Below are positions 23,634 through 33,900 of a DNA stretch of 64,000 bases, piece by piece; position 1 is the stretch's first letter, and every line of letters starts with the position of its first letter. The stretch is from CAKSEI01 sp964403505 (lineage in GTDB: Bacteria > Bacillota > Clostridia > Oscillospirales > CAG-272): positions 128,636 through 192,635 of the forward strand of contig CAYOFP010000001.1 of NCBI GenBank assembly GCA_964403505.1, read 5' to 3'. Made by a program: the position numbers and the translations under genes. A model generated the notes under the pieces. The model did not search any database. It saw only the letters and a list, made by a program, of their open reading frames with translations, and had not been told where the DNA came from.

Positions 23634-23665
23634 AAAGGCACACCGGATATCCGGTGTGCCTTTTT
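23634..23665. terminator. Bidirectional terminator, 30-bp perfect palindrome
   Basis: AAAGGCACACCGGAT followed directly by its inverse (23634-23663), then TT. It ends the spoVA transcript and, from the other side, the first SLH gene. A close relative of the same hairpin (GCACACCGGA stem) occurs after the next SLH gene at 27342-27371. Confidence 0.8.
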
Positions 23666-23674
23666 ATGTCTTGT

Positions 23675-26600
23675 TTATTCTGCCGGTGTAGCTACGACGA
23701 GCTTATCGCTCTCATCCCACAATTTGAGGATCGTCGCCATCTCGGCTCTGGTCGTATTGTTGTTCGGTTTCATGTACTGAACACCACTCTCGGTGTAACC
23801 CGAGATACAGCCGACATACATGCACCACTTGACCTCTGCCTGAGCCCATGTAGGTATGCTGTTCTTATCCTTGAATATACCGATCGTTACCGGGCTCGAC
23901 TTCGGAATCTCGGTGTCATAGCCGTGGATCTTTTCGGAATATCCGTACAGGATGCGGCAGAACTGTGCACGCGTGATGGGTGTGTTCGGCTCAAATGTCG
24001 TCGGGCTCATACCTGCTACGATACCCTTTGAGTACGCCCACTTGATCGCAGCAGTGTACCACTGACCCTCTGCTACGTCTGTGAACGGGTTTTCGAGTCC
24101 GTCTACGTTCGGTCTTAATTCCATATTGTAAAGAACCTGTACGAGCTGTGCTCTCGTGGTCTTTCCGTTAGGATCGAACTTGCCGTCACCCATGCCGTCC
24201 ATGTAGCCGTGGTTGATAACATACTCAACTTTGTCACCGTACCATGCGCTTGCCTTGACATCCGTAAACATCGTGAACTCTTTCGAGTAAACTGCAGTCA
24301 CCGTCATATCACCTACGACGCTTGATGTATCTGCATCCCACTTTTCGAATGTGTAGGTATACTTTTCGTCAGCTGCCTTTACAGGTGCGTCGGTCGTTGC
24401 CGCCGTGCCGTAGTCAACAGTTACCTTTGCAAGCTCTGTGCCGTCCTCGTCGAGGAATGTTACAGTGTACTGATTTACAGTTGATTTGTAGGTTGCGTAT
24501 ACGATTGTATCCTTTGTGATGTTTGTGAGATCGACATCGTTTTTATCTGCGTCTACCCATTTATCAAATGTATAAGTATACTGAACAGTAGCCGGCTTTA
24601 CGGGAACTACTTCTGTAGCGACTGCATCGCCTCTATTGATGTAATGGATCTCATCGAGCAATGTCTTGCCGTCTTCGTCATAGAAGTATACATCGTATGT
24701 ACGTACAGTCTCGTCATATGTAGCTGTATATACAACAGGCGTAGGATCTATTTCGCCGTCTGTCTTATCTGTTACAGGCAGAGCCTCGATATCCTTATCC
24801 CAGTTCTTGAATTTATATGAGCGATCCTCTGTCGAAGCCTTGAGAGGTATTTTGCCTGTGTACTCGGGTGTCTCACCCTCTGCACAGATCTTCTGCTCGA
24901 GAACAGTACCGTCCGCATTTACAAACTTAACGATATACTTTGTTCTGTTATCAACAACGCTGTAATGTGCATAAACATTACCGGACATATATACACCGTC
25001 GACCATATTGCCGTCTTCGTCTGTCCAGCCGTCGAATTCATACGTTACCTTGTCGATATCAGATTCCTTCACGGGCAGATCCTTACCTGTCATTTCAAAC
25101 AGATCTTCGGGTGTAATGAGTACGCCCTTAGCGAAGTGATAGGAAGAACCGTCACTTGCCTTGTCTGCCATGAGATAATCTGCAGTATTCTTGAGATCAG
25201 TGTATTTGTATGACTGTGTTGCTATGACCTCATCACCGTTCATGAATGTAACAGTCGGTTCGAGGTTTTCCTTAACGATAGCAACAAGCTGTACCTGTGC
25301 ATCGTCATTTGTGTTAGAAGCGAGGTTGTCGCTTGCCTCAGCGCTTTTCTTATATCCGTCTCCGCCAGGTGCGAAGAGGCTTACCTTATTGATCGTAGCA
25401 ATAGGATCACAATTTCTCGTTGACATACCGAGTACCTTACGGCTGATGTATACATAGTAGTAGCCATCCTCAGACATCTTTACATAAAGAGCTCTGTCAA
25501 CGTTTCCGTTTTCATCAGTAACATCACTCCAACCATTGGTATATGCGTATTCACCGCCCATATCGTTCAGATTAGAGTTCTTAGTAGTCGTAAAGCTGAC
25601 TCTGAGGGCACTCGCATTCATAGCTTCCTCGATGCCGGTTGCACGGAATACGAATGTTACGCCGCCTGCTGCGTCGAGATCAACATTGCCTTCCCAGATC
25701 TTCGTTTCCTTAAGACCCGTCATATTATTGGGAAGCAATACAGCCGATTCGTCGTCAGCTGTGTAGTACTGACCGACCTGCTGACCGCCTACAACGATCG
25801 TGGTCTTATTATCGTATACTACTGCCTCTGCGCCGTCGCCTGTAACCGTACCGGAAACAGAAACGGCATCTTTACCGGCATAACCTGCAGTCTCGTCAAG
25901 TACGAACTCAGCGTTTGTAAAGCCGTCTTCATCGACCTTGTCAAAGCTTATTTCAAACTCGGTAGCTCCCTCGTTTGTAAGTCCGCTTGTGCTGACAGTG
26001 ACCTTACCGCCCGTGATAGGAGTCGTTTCCGGCTTGAGCGCATCTGTTGTGATATCAGAGCGGTTGAGCTTGATACCGTATGTACCTGTGCCGCCGAAGC
26101 TTACAGGATCTATTTCATAAACAGAAGCCTTCGTCTTGACAACAGGGACAAACGCAGCCGCAACTGTATAGTCACGGTCCGGCTTAAATGTTGTGAGGTC
26201 AACTTTTTCACCGTTGATTGCCCAATGAGAAAATGCATAAGTGTAATCGGCGTCGCTGCTCTTCGTAGGTACGAGATCAAGAGCCTCGGGTGTATCACCA
26301 ACTTTAACTACCTGCTCCGCTACTACAAAGTCATCGCCGTCAACATATTTCAAAACAGCCTGCGACTTGTCGATTTCCTCAAATCTCGGATAGACTTTAC
26401 CCGTGAATGTAGCATAGTCTACTGCAACGCCGTTTGCAGTCTGCCAGCCGGCAAACTCATACCGATATTCCTCAGTTTCTTCCTTTACGGGAACTACGTC
26501 ACTCGTATAAAGGTCAGAAAGCGCAGGAACTGCCTCCATTTTTGCCGTCCATGTGCCGCCGCTGGTCAAAGCGCCGGAAGCATTCATGATCTCGGTTCCG

Positions 26601-27190
26601 TCGGTATTGCAGAACGTGACGTTGTATGTTACGTTTGCCTCAACAAAGCCGACAGGTCTGATCGTGGCTCTCGTATTTTCAGACGAGAACTCAACGCCTC
26701 TCGAACCGCTGAAAAGCCTGAGGCTGTTGACAGATCCAAAGGTCGAACCTACCCAGTTCAGAGTAGCAAATCCGAACTGTACAGCGTACATGCCGTCTTC
26801 CTCCACGGTAAACGATGTAGTCATCAAATAGTTACCGGAGTTGCTCGAATCGATCCATGTCGTCTCACCGGTTCCGAGCGTACCCCACTGAACTCTACCA
26901 AAGGTAACGGGAGTACGAATGCCCTGCACCTCAAAAAGTACAGTCATTGTTACAGGGTTTGTTTCTGTGGTGTAAGTACCTGACGGTCCGTTATTTCCGA
27001 TATAAGCTATCGGAGTGCCGTCAAGAGCCACCCACTCGGCGTTATCATAAAATACGCCGGGATTCTTTTCGATGCTGTCGGTTTCAACGGGATCTGCAAT
27101 ATCGCCGTCATCCTCTGCCATGATGGCAACAGGCAACATCGAAACGATCATAAACGCTGCCATAAGCAGTGCAATAATCCTCTTTTTCAT
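23675..27190 (-). CDS. SLH-domain surface protein with InlB/Flg_new-type repeats (A)
   Basis: 1171 residues from ATG 27190, with ATGGAGGAAAAAAC upstream. Signal peptide to about residue 25 (VAIMA). Residues about 45-200 and 490-650 hold the recurring unassigned module discussed in the findings (EDGMYAVQFG, EDGYYYVYIS). The rest is a chain of about eight InlB/Flg_new-type beta repeats (pattern VTFxDxDGTxL..YTYTFxKWxD..VYATY). Residues about 971-1171 are three SLH domains (FTDVKASAWYGDKVEYVINH, FTDVAEGQWYTAAIKWA, FKDKNSIPTWAQAEVKWCMY), which bind secondary cell-wall polymer and hold the protein on the surface. The 3' 822 bp are almost identical to gene B. Ligand unknown. Confidence 0.88.
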   Translation of the reverse strand: MKKRIIALLMAAFMIVSMLPVAIMAEDDGDIADPVETDSIEKNPGVFYDNAEWVALDGTPIAYIGNNGPSGTYTTETNPVTMTVLFEVQGIRTPVTFGRVQWGTLGTGETTWIDSSNSGNYLMTTSFTVEEDGMYAVQFGFATLNWVGSTFGSVNSLRLFSGSRGVEFSSENTRATIRPVGFVEANVTYNVTFCNTDGTEIMNASGALTSGGTWTAKMEAVPALSDLYTSDVVPVKEETEEYRYEFAGWQTANGVAVDYATFTGKVYPRFEEIDKSQAVLKYVDGDDFVVAEQVVKVGDTPEALDLVPTKSSDADYTYAFSHWAINGEKVDLTTFKPDRDYTVAAAFVPVVKTKASVYEIDPVSFGGTGTYGIKLNRSDITTDALKPETTPITGGKVTVSTSGLTNEGATEFEISFDKVDEDGFTNAEFVLDETAGYAGKDAVSVSGTVTGDGAEAVVYDNKTTIVVGGQQVGQYYTADDESAVLLPNNMTGLKETKIWEGNVDLDAAGGVTFVFRATGIEEAMNASALRVSFTTTKNSNLNDMGGEYAYTNGWSDVTDENGNVDRALYVKMSEDGYYYVYISRKVLGMSTRNCDPIATINKVSLFAPGGDGYKKSAEASDNLASNTNDDAQVQLVAIVKENLEPTVTFMNGDEVIATQSYKYTDLKNTADYLMADKASDGSSYHFAKGVLITPEDLFEMTGKDLPVKESDIDKVTYEFDGWTDEDGNMVDGVYMSGNVYAHYSVVDNRTKYIVKFVNADGTVLEQKICAEGETPEYTGKIPLKASTEDRSYKFKNWDKDIEALPVTDKTDGEIDPTPVVYTATYDETVRTYDVYFYDEDGKTLLDEIHYINRGDAVATEVVPVKPATVQYTYTFDKWVDADKNDVDLTNITKDTIVYATYKSTVNQYTVTFLDEDGTELAKVTVDYGTAATTDAPVKAADEKYTYTFEKWDADTSSVVGDMTVTAVYSKEFTMFTDVKASAWYGDKVEYVINHGYMDGMGDGKFDPNGKTTRAQLVQVLYNMELRPNVDGLENPFTDVAEGQWYTAAIKWAYSKGIVAGMSPTTFEPNTPITRAQFCRILYGYSEKIHGYDTEIPKSSPVTIGIFKDKNSIPTWAQAEVKWCMYVGCISGYTESGVQYMKPNNNTTRAEMATILKLWDESDKLVVATPAE

Positions 27191-27209
27191 GTTTTTTCCT
27201 CCATATTTT

Positions 27210-27262
27210 GTATGCAAGCATACGTTTTAATATATTTTACTACATTTTTTATATAATTTCAA
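27210..27262 (-). promoter_or_regulatory. Promoter of SLH gene A with downstream palindrome
   Basis: Minus strand TTGAAA (27262-27257), 17 nt, TAAAAT (27239-27234). Right after the -10 lies the palindrome GTATGC-AA-GCATAC (27210-27223), placed where a repressor would block transcription. Confidence 0.6.
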
Positions 27263-27341
27263 TAGTAAAGCGCAAATATTTAAGAATAAAATATTGCCAT
27301 ATAGACAAGCAGTCATGAAAATAAACATGCAATTATGTAAA

Positions 27342-27371
27342 AAAGCACACCGGATGTGTCCGGTGTGCTTT
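27342..27371 (-). terminator. Terminator of SLH gene B
   Basis: AAAGCACACCGGA (27342-27354), loop TGTG, TCCGGTGTGCTTT (27359-27371). On the minus strand a T-run precedes TACATAATTG. Confidence 0.75.
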
Positions 27372-27383
27372 ATAATGCTTTGT

Positions 27384-30300
27384 TTATTCTGCCGGTGTGG
27401 TGGCTACGACGAGCTTATCACTCTCATCCCACAATTTGAGGATCGTCGCCATCTCGGCTCTGGTTGTATTGTTGTTCGGTTTCATGTACTGAACACCACT
27501 CTCGGTGTAACCCGAGATACAGCCGACATACATGCACCACTTGACCTCTGCCTGAGCCCATGTAGGTATGCTGTTCTTATCCTTGAATATACCGATCGTT
27601 ACCGGGCTCGACTTCGGAATCTCGGTGTCATAGCCGTGGATCTTTTCGGAATATCCGTACAGGATGCGGCAGAACTGTGCACGCGTGATGGGTGTGTTCG
27701 GCTCAAATGTCGTCGGGCTCATACCTGCTACGATACCCTTTGAGTACGCCCACTTGATCGCAGCAGTGTACCACTGACCCTCTGCTACGTCTGTGAACGG
27801 GTTTTCGAGTCCGTCTACGTTCGGTCTTAATTCCATATTGTAAAGAACCTGTACGAGCTGTGCTCTCGTGGTCTTTCCGTTAGGATCGAACTTGCCGTCA
27901 CCCATGCCGTCCATGTAGCCGTGGTTGATAACATACTCAACTTTGTCACCGTACCATGCGCTTGCCTTGACATCCGTAAACATCGTGAACTCTTTCGAGT
28001 AAACTGCAGTCACCGTCATATCACCTACGACGCTTGATGTATCTGCATCCCACTTTTCGAATGTGTAGGTATACTTTTCGTCAGCTGCCTTTACAGGTGC
28101 GTCGGTCGTTGCCGCCGTGCCGTAGTCAACAGTTACCTTTGCAAGCTCTGTGCCGTCCTCGTCGAGGAATGTTACAGTGTACTGATTTACAGTTGATTTG
28201 TAGGTTGCGTATACGATTGTATCCGCATCAACCTCGGTTTCAACGAGCTCGTTTCCGTCTGCGTCTACCCACTTATCGAATGTGTAGGTATACTGTGCAG
28301 TAGCCTTCTTTTCGGGAGCAGTTGGAGTCGTTCCGTCCTTGAGTTCGCCGAGAACCAGGATGCTGCCGAGATATGTTTCTTTATCTTCAGCATAGAACTT
28401 AACTTCCCATCTTCTGTCTACCTGCTTGTAAACAGCCTTATATGTTGCACCGTCAACGGCAGCAGCTGCGATCTCATCGACCTCGCCGTCACCGTCTGCA
28501 TCCCAGCCTTGGAAAATGTAGGAATAAAGCTCTTCGTGAGGCTTTGTCGGATCAATGGCGGGTGCTGCGGGCATCTCGCCCTCTTTTATGATAAGATCAG
28601 ATATTACCGAATCATCGTAGTTTACAAATTTAATTGCGCAATCGGGTCTTGTATCGACTACATCGTATACCGCATAAACCTTTGCACTCTTATATGCATT
28701 GGTTGCCGGTGTGCCGTCTTTATATTCCCAGCCGGCAAATGTATATTCCATATAATCCTTATCAGGATCGGAATATGTCGGCAGATCATTTGACATCAGA
28801 TAGAGATCCGTGTAGGAAAGAACTTCTTTGAAGTCTACTCTCCAAGACTGACCCGAAAGGTCATTATACTTATGCTCTACTGTTGCAAGCTCCGTGCCGT
28901 CAACATTATAGAATCTCGTCTCGGGGTTATATGCACCCTCAAGTACAGCGAGTACCTGGATCGTTGCATTCTGGTTGAGCTCGCTCTGTAGAGCTGCGCT
29001 ATCCTCTGTCGGAACAGCGATCGCTCTGTTCTCACTGTTTTTTCCTACCTCATACTCGCCGCTGACAAAGTTGCTCGCCGTAAGATTTCTGAGTCGGATC
29101 ATCTTACCGTCATAGCCACCCATGAGCGAGTTTACGGTATAGTAGTAGATACCGTCCTCGGGGAACGAAATAATAGAGGGATATCCGTACGCTTTATCCG
29201 TCCAGTTGGATGACCACCAATAGTTTGTATCGGATCCGTTCACATTTGTCGCACTCATATTCAGCTTACCGATCGTAAGCGGTGCGTCAAGACCCTCAAG
29301 CTTGAAGACGATGGTATACGCTCTCGTTGATGTCTTACCGTACTCGTCACTCTTATAAAGGCTTATTTCGCCCGTGGGGATGCTATGGGGAACCATCGTT
29401 CCCGATGTATCCTTTTCTGCGTAAATACCGGGAAGAATGCCGGCTACCGGTACAGCCAGCTCATATTCATACACCTTCTGGGTTTCGCCGCCGCGAACGA
29501 TCTCGCCGTCGGATACAAACTTCGATGTACCTGTGCATGCTTCTTCGCTTACGTCAAATACAACGCCGAATCCGTCTGCAGCCTCCTTTGTAAGTGAAAG
29601 TATAAGAGTTCCGTCTTCATCGGAAACAAGCTCTGCCACATCATCGCATGACTTGTATGAATATATTTCACCGTCATACGAGATAGTAACGGTGTAGTCA
29701 CCGTCTTCGTCTGTAAACATATTGATAGGATTAACGCTCAGCGTCATCTCACTCTCTTTTACGGCGCCGCCGTCCGGTGCTGTGAGCACAAACTTCGGCT
29801 TGGGAACTTTTGTGAATGTTGCGTTTGCCGTTACGTCACGCTCAACCTTTGCAAGGTCGATATCCCATTCGCCCGTCCATACATATGTGTTGTCAAAGTC
29901 CTCGCTCTTCGTCGGCACTTCGCCCTCATATATTGCAACTTCGCCTATCTTTATCGTCTGCTTATCGAGAACGAATCCGTCGCCGTCGACGAATGTAATG
30001 GTAGCCTTTGTCTTATCTATCTCGTTGAATCTCGGATAGACCTTGCCGCTGAAGTTAGCGTAATCAACGGGTGTTCCGTTTTCTGTCTGCCAACCTGCGA
30101 ATTCATACTTAAACTGTTCTGTCTCTGCCTTTTCGGGAATAACACTGCCCGTATAAAGGTCTTCAAGTGCAGGAACGCTGTCCATGCGGAATCCGCCGCT
30201 CTTTGCAAGCGAACCCGATGCAGTACCTATCTCGGTTCCGTCAACATCGCAGAATACGATATCGTATTTGACCGGTCCTTCCGTGAGACCTACTACCCTT

Positions 30301-30824
30301 ATCTGAGCATTCTTATCATTTGTCGAAAAATCAACGCCTCTTGATCCGCCGAAGAGCTCGAGAAATGTAACCTTACCGAATGTCAGGGGCGATATCCAGT
30401 TGATATACGAAAACTGATACTGCAAAGCATACATACCGTTCGCTTTCACAGTAGCGGATGCGCCCATCGAATAGTTACCCGAGTTATTGGATGTTATTCC
30501 GGTCTCGGAACCTTTCGCAAATGTATTCCAATGACACTTTCCGAAAGTAAAGCCCTCGCGGACTCCTTTTACCTCAAAAAGTACAGTCATTGTTTCGGGA
30601 GCCGGATCGGATACCGTCTCATATGCCTCGGCGGAAAGTCCGCCTGTTCCTATGATCCTGATCGGTGTGCCGTCAAGAGCTACCCACTCGGCATCGTCAA
30701 AATATACGCCGGCCTGCCGAGCAATATCGTCAGCAGACGCTTCATCCTCGGCGAGCACTCCCATAGGAATGAGAGATACGACCATAATAAGCGCCAAGAC
30801 TAACGAAATCAGTCTTTTTTTCAT
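27384..30824 (-). CDS. SLH-domain surface protein with InlB/Flg_new repeats and cohesin-like segment (B)
   Basis: 1146 residues; ATG 30824 follows ACGGAGGTAATAATA. Signal peptide to about residue 25 (MGVLAED). First recurring module about 38-195, clearly paralogous to protein A (EWVALDGTPI, SNNSGNYSM, FGGSRGVDFS). InlB-type repeats follow. Residues about 335-455 resemble a cohesin: VTISYDGEIYSYKSC, GTLILSLTKEAADGFGVVFD, ACTGTSKFVSDG. A second recurring module (about 465-625: FPEDGIYYYTVNSLMGG) is shared with protein C. More InlB repeats lead to three SLH domains (about 945-1146) identical to those of A. Own promoter and terminator. The gene looks like a mosaic of A and C. Confidence 0.87.
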   Translation of the reverse strand: MKKRLISLVLALIMVVSLIPMGVLAEDEASADDIARQAGVYFDDAEWVALDGTPIRIIGTGGLSAEAYETVSDPAPETMTVLFEVKGVREGFTFGKCHWNTFAKGSETGITSNNSGNYSMGASATVKANGMYALQYQFSYINWISPLTFGKVTFLELFGGSRGVDFSTNDKNAQIRVVGLTEGPVKYDIVFCDVDGTEIGTASGSLAKSGGFRMDSVPALEDLYTGSVIPEKAETEQFKYEFAGWQTENGTPVDYANFSGKVYPRFNEIDKTKATITFVDGDGFVLDKQTIKIGEVAIYEGEVPTKSEDFDNTYVWTGEWDIDLAKVERDVTANATFTKVPKPKFVLTAPDGGAVKESEMTLSVNPINMFTDEDGDYTVTISYDGEIYSYKSCDDVAELVSDEDGTLILSLTKEAADGFGVVFDVSEEACTGTSKFVSDGEIVRGGETQKVYEYELAVPVAGILPGIYAEKDTSGTMVPHSIPTGEISLYKSDEYGKTSTRAYTIVFKLEGLDAPLTIGKLNMSATNVNGSDTNYWWSSNWTDKAYGYPSIISFPEDGIYYYTVNSLMGGYDGKMIRLRNLTASNFVSGEYEVGKNSENRAIAVPTEDSAALQSELNQNATIQVLAVLEGAYNPETRFYNVDGTELATVEHKYNDLSGQSWRVDFKEVLSYTDLYLMSNDLPTYSDPDKDYMEYTFAGWEYKDGTPATNAYKSAKVYAVYDVVDTRPDCAIKFVNYDDSVISDLIIKEGEMPAAPAIDPTKPHEELYSYIFQGWDADGDGEVDEIAAAAVDGATYKAVYKQVDRRWEVKFYAEDKETYLGSILVLGELKDGTTPTAPEKKATAQYTYTFDKWVDADGNELVETEVDADTIVYATYKSTVNQYTVTFLDEDGTELAKVTVDYGTAATTDAPVKAADEKYTYTFEKWDADTSSVVGDMTVTAVYSKEFTMFTDVKASAWYGDKVEYVINHGYMDGMGDGKFDPNGKTTRAQLVQVLYNMELRPNVDGLENPFTDVAEGQWYTAAIKWAYSKGIVAGMSPTTFEPNTPITRAQFCRILYGYSEKIHGYDTEIPKSSPVTIGIFKDKNSIPTWAQAEVKWCMYVGCISGYTESGVQYMKPNNNTTRAEMATILKLWDESDKLVVATTPAE

Positions 30825-30858
30825 TATTATTACCTCCGTAAATTTTATTTACATATAC

Positions 30859-30887
30859 ATTTTAATATAAAAAACAATATAAATCAA
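30859..30887 (-). promoter_or_regulatory. SigA-type promoter of SLH gene B
   Basis: Minus strand TTGATT (30887-30882), 17 nt, TAAAAT (30864-30859), about 35 bp before the start. Confidence 0.6.
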
Positions 30888-30973
30888 TGGTAAATAATAC
30901 ATGCAAAATATTTTCGGCATATAGAACAAACAATTGCGACATTTTTTATATAAAATAACTATTATATTATATT

Positions 30974-33900
30974 TTATTTTATTTTAATTTTATCGCTCGT
31001 TTCCCAATACTTCAGAATAGTAGCCATCTCAGCTCTCGTGGTAGTATTCTTCGGTCTCATATAGATCTTGGTTCCCTCTGTATATCCCGAAATACAGCCG
31101 ACATACAAGCACCACTTCACCGACGCAGTCGCCCACGGCGATATACTGTTTTTATCTGTGAAAATACCTACGGTCACTATACTCGACATGGGTATCTCCA
31201 TATCATAACCCTTGACATTCTCAGAGTATCTGTACAGTATTGCGCAGAACTGCTCACGGCTGATCGGCGTGTTTGGCTGATATGTCGTCTCGGTCATTCC
31301 GGCTACAACACCGCAGGAGTACGCCCACTTTATGGCATTTGTATACCACTGACCTTCTGCAACGTCTGTGAATGGGTTTTCGAGTTCGGATACATCCGGC
31401 TTGCCCTCCATATTATAGAGCACCTGAACGAGCTGAGCACGTGTCGTTTGACCGTTAGGTGAAAATACTGTATCTGACATTCCGCTCATATATCCCTTCA
31501 AAACAGCATATTCAACATTCGGGGCAAACCACTGATCGGAGACATCGCTGAATTTGCAGAATCGCTTACTGTATATTGCGCTGACTGTCATATCCTCTGT
31601 CACATCAGCGACGCTCTCGCTCCAACGGTCAAAGGTATATACATAGTATTCGTCGCTTGCCTTTGCAGGTGCGGTAAATACCGCCTCTGTGCCGTAGTCG
31701 ACAGTTACTTTACCAAGCTCTGCGCCCTCCTCGTCAAGGAATGTAACAGTGTACTGATTTACAGTTTTCTTGTAGGTCGCATATACGACCGTATCAAAGG
31801 TAACCTCAGTTTCAACGAGCTCGTTTCCGTCTGCGTCTACCCACTTATCGAATGTGTAAGTGTACTGAGCAGTGGCCATTTTTTCAGGAGCGACAGGAGT
31901 CTTTCCGTCCTTGAGTTCGCCGAGAACCAGGATGAATCCGAGATATGTTTCCTTATCTTCAGCATAGAACTTAACTTCCCATCTTCTGTCAACTTGCTTG
32001 TAAACAGCCTTATATGTTGCGCCGTCAACGGTAGCAGCTGCGATCTCATCGACCTCGCCGTCACCGTCTGCATCCCAGCCTTGGAAAATGTAGGAATAAA
32101 GCTCTTCGTGAGGCTTTGTCGGATCAATGGCGGGTGCTGCGGGCATCTCGCCCTCTTTTATGATAAGATCAGATATTACCGAATCATCGTAGTTTACAAA
32201 TTTTATATTACAGTCGGGTCTCGTGTCGATCACATCGTATGCGGCATAGACCTTTGCGCTCTTATATATCACCGTTGCAGGTGTGCCGTCAGCATATTCC
32301 CAACCCGTGAAAACATATTTCATATAATCCTTTTCAGAATCAGAATATGTAGGCACATCTGACGGATAGACATCATTGAATGTCTTCGGCACATCAACCT
32401 CGGGGCTCGCATAGTTCTTTCCCTGCGAGCGGTCGTTATACTTGATGACGGATGTATCTAAAAACTCTCCGCCAGCGTTATAATACGATATCTCAGGTGC
32501 GTAAGGTCCTTCTATGACTGCTATGATCTGTAAAGTGGCATTCTGATTCAGCGAATTCTGCAGAGGAGCGCTCTCCTCTGTGGCTACTGCAATATTTCTG
32601 TTATCCGAGCTTTTTCCTATCTCAAAATCTCCGCTTACCATATTGCTCGCCGTGACGGAATGAAGGCGTATCATCTCGGTATCTGCGCCACCCAGGATGG
32701 AATTCACCGTATAATAGTATATTCCGTCCTCAGGGAATGTCAGTATCGATGGATAATTATATGCCTTTTGCGTCCAGTTAGTGGACCACCAATAGTTTTG
32801 ATCCGTGCCGTCCTTTTTCGTGGCGACCATATTCATCTTGCCTATCGTCAGGGGCGCATCAAGACCCTGCACCTTAAAAACGAGGGTGTAAGCACGTGTC
32901 GCGGTTTTTCCGTATGTATCACTGTTATAAAGCGTTACACTTCCCTTTGCAGATACAGGCACCATGCTTCCCGACTTGTCATTTTCCGCATATATGCCGG
33001 GCAAAATACCCGAGACCGAAAAGACATCAGTATATTCGTAGACCGTGTTTTCCGTGTCTGTGTTATATGTACCTGATGATACGAATGCACTCTCGCATGA
33101 GCATGCATCCTCCGATACATCAAAGCTGACGGTGAATCCGTATGCTGCCTCAGCTGTAAGCGACAGTGTCAGTTCGCCGTCATCGCATGATACTAATGCC
33201 GCCTTGTCATCGCACGATTTGTATGTAAATATCTCGTTATCATATTTCAGACTGATAACGCCGGATGTCATACCGTCAACATTTATCGGCGAAATGCCGA
33301 ATGTGACAGAAGATCCGTTTTCTATATCGCCATACGGCGCAATGATATACTTCGCCTTTGGCACTGCGCTGTACGTAGCCCTCAGAGTCTCATTTTTGGT
33401 TATTGTGTATTCATCGAGCTTGACTATATCGCCATCCTCGTTCTGCCATCCGGCAAATACATAATTATTATCATTTGTCGCTAACTTTTCAGGAAGCTCA
33501 TTCGTGTATTCTGCTTTTTCACCATCCTTTACAGCCGCACTGTCAAGGACACTGCCGTCTTCATCCAGAAAAATTACAACATTAGCGCCTTCGGTATCAA
33601 AAACCGTGTAAACAGGATAAATATCCATCGTGCCGACAGCATAGGATACATTAACATCCTCGCCGTCCTTTTCGGTAGACCAACCCATGAATTTATAGTA
33701 TTTATTCTCGGTCTGATAGTCCTCGAGCGGTTCAATGGCAGGCAGAGAAACTGCGACAGAACCGCTGTATCCCATACCAAATCCGCTCGTCGCCTTTACC
33801 GTCAGCTCTTGTGTGATATTGCCCTCAAGGTCATGGCAGGTAACAATGGTATTTGAAATAAAACCATCGGCGTTGATCCTTATCTCACCGTTGTTTCCTG

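Noticed and set aside
27384..30824. Gene B as an assembly duplicate of gene A
   Set aside because: Only the 3' 822 bp are near-identical; the other two thirds differ, with different promoters and terminators, so both genes look real. Long reads would still be useful.
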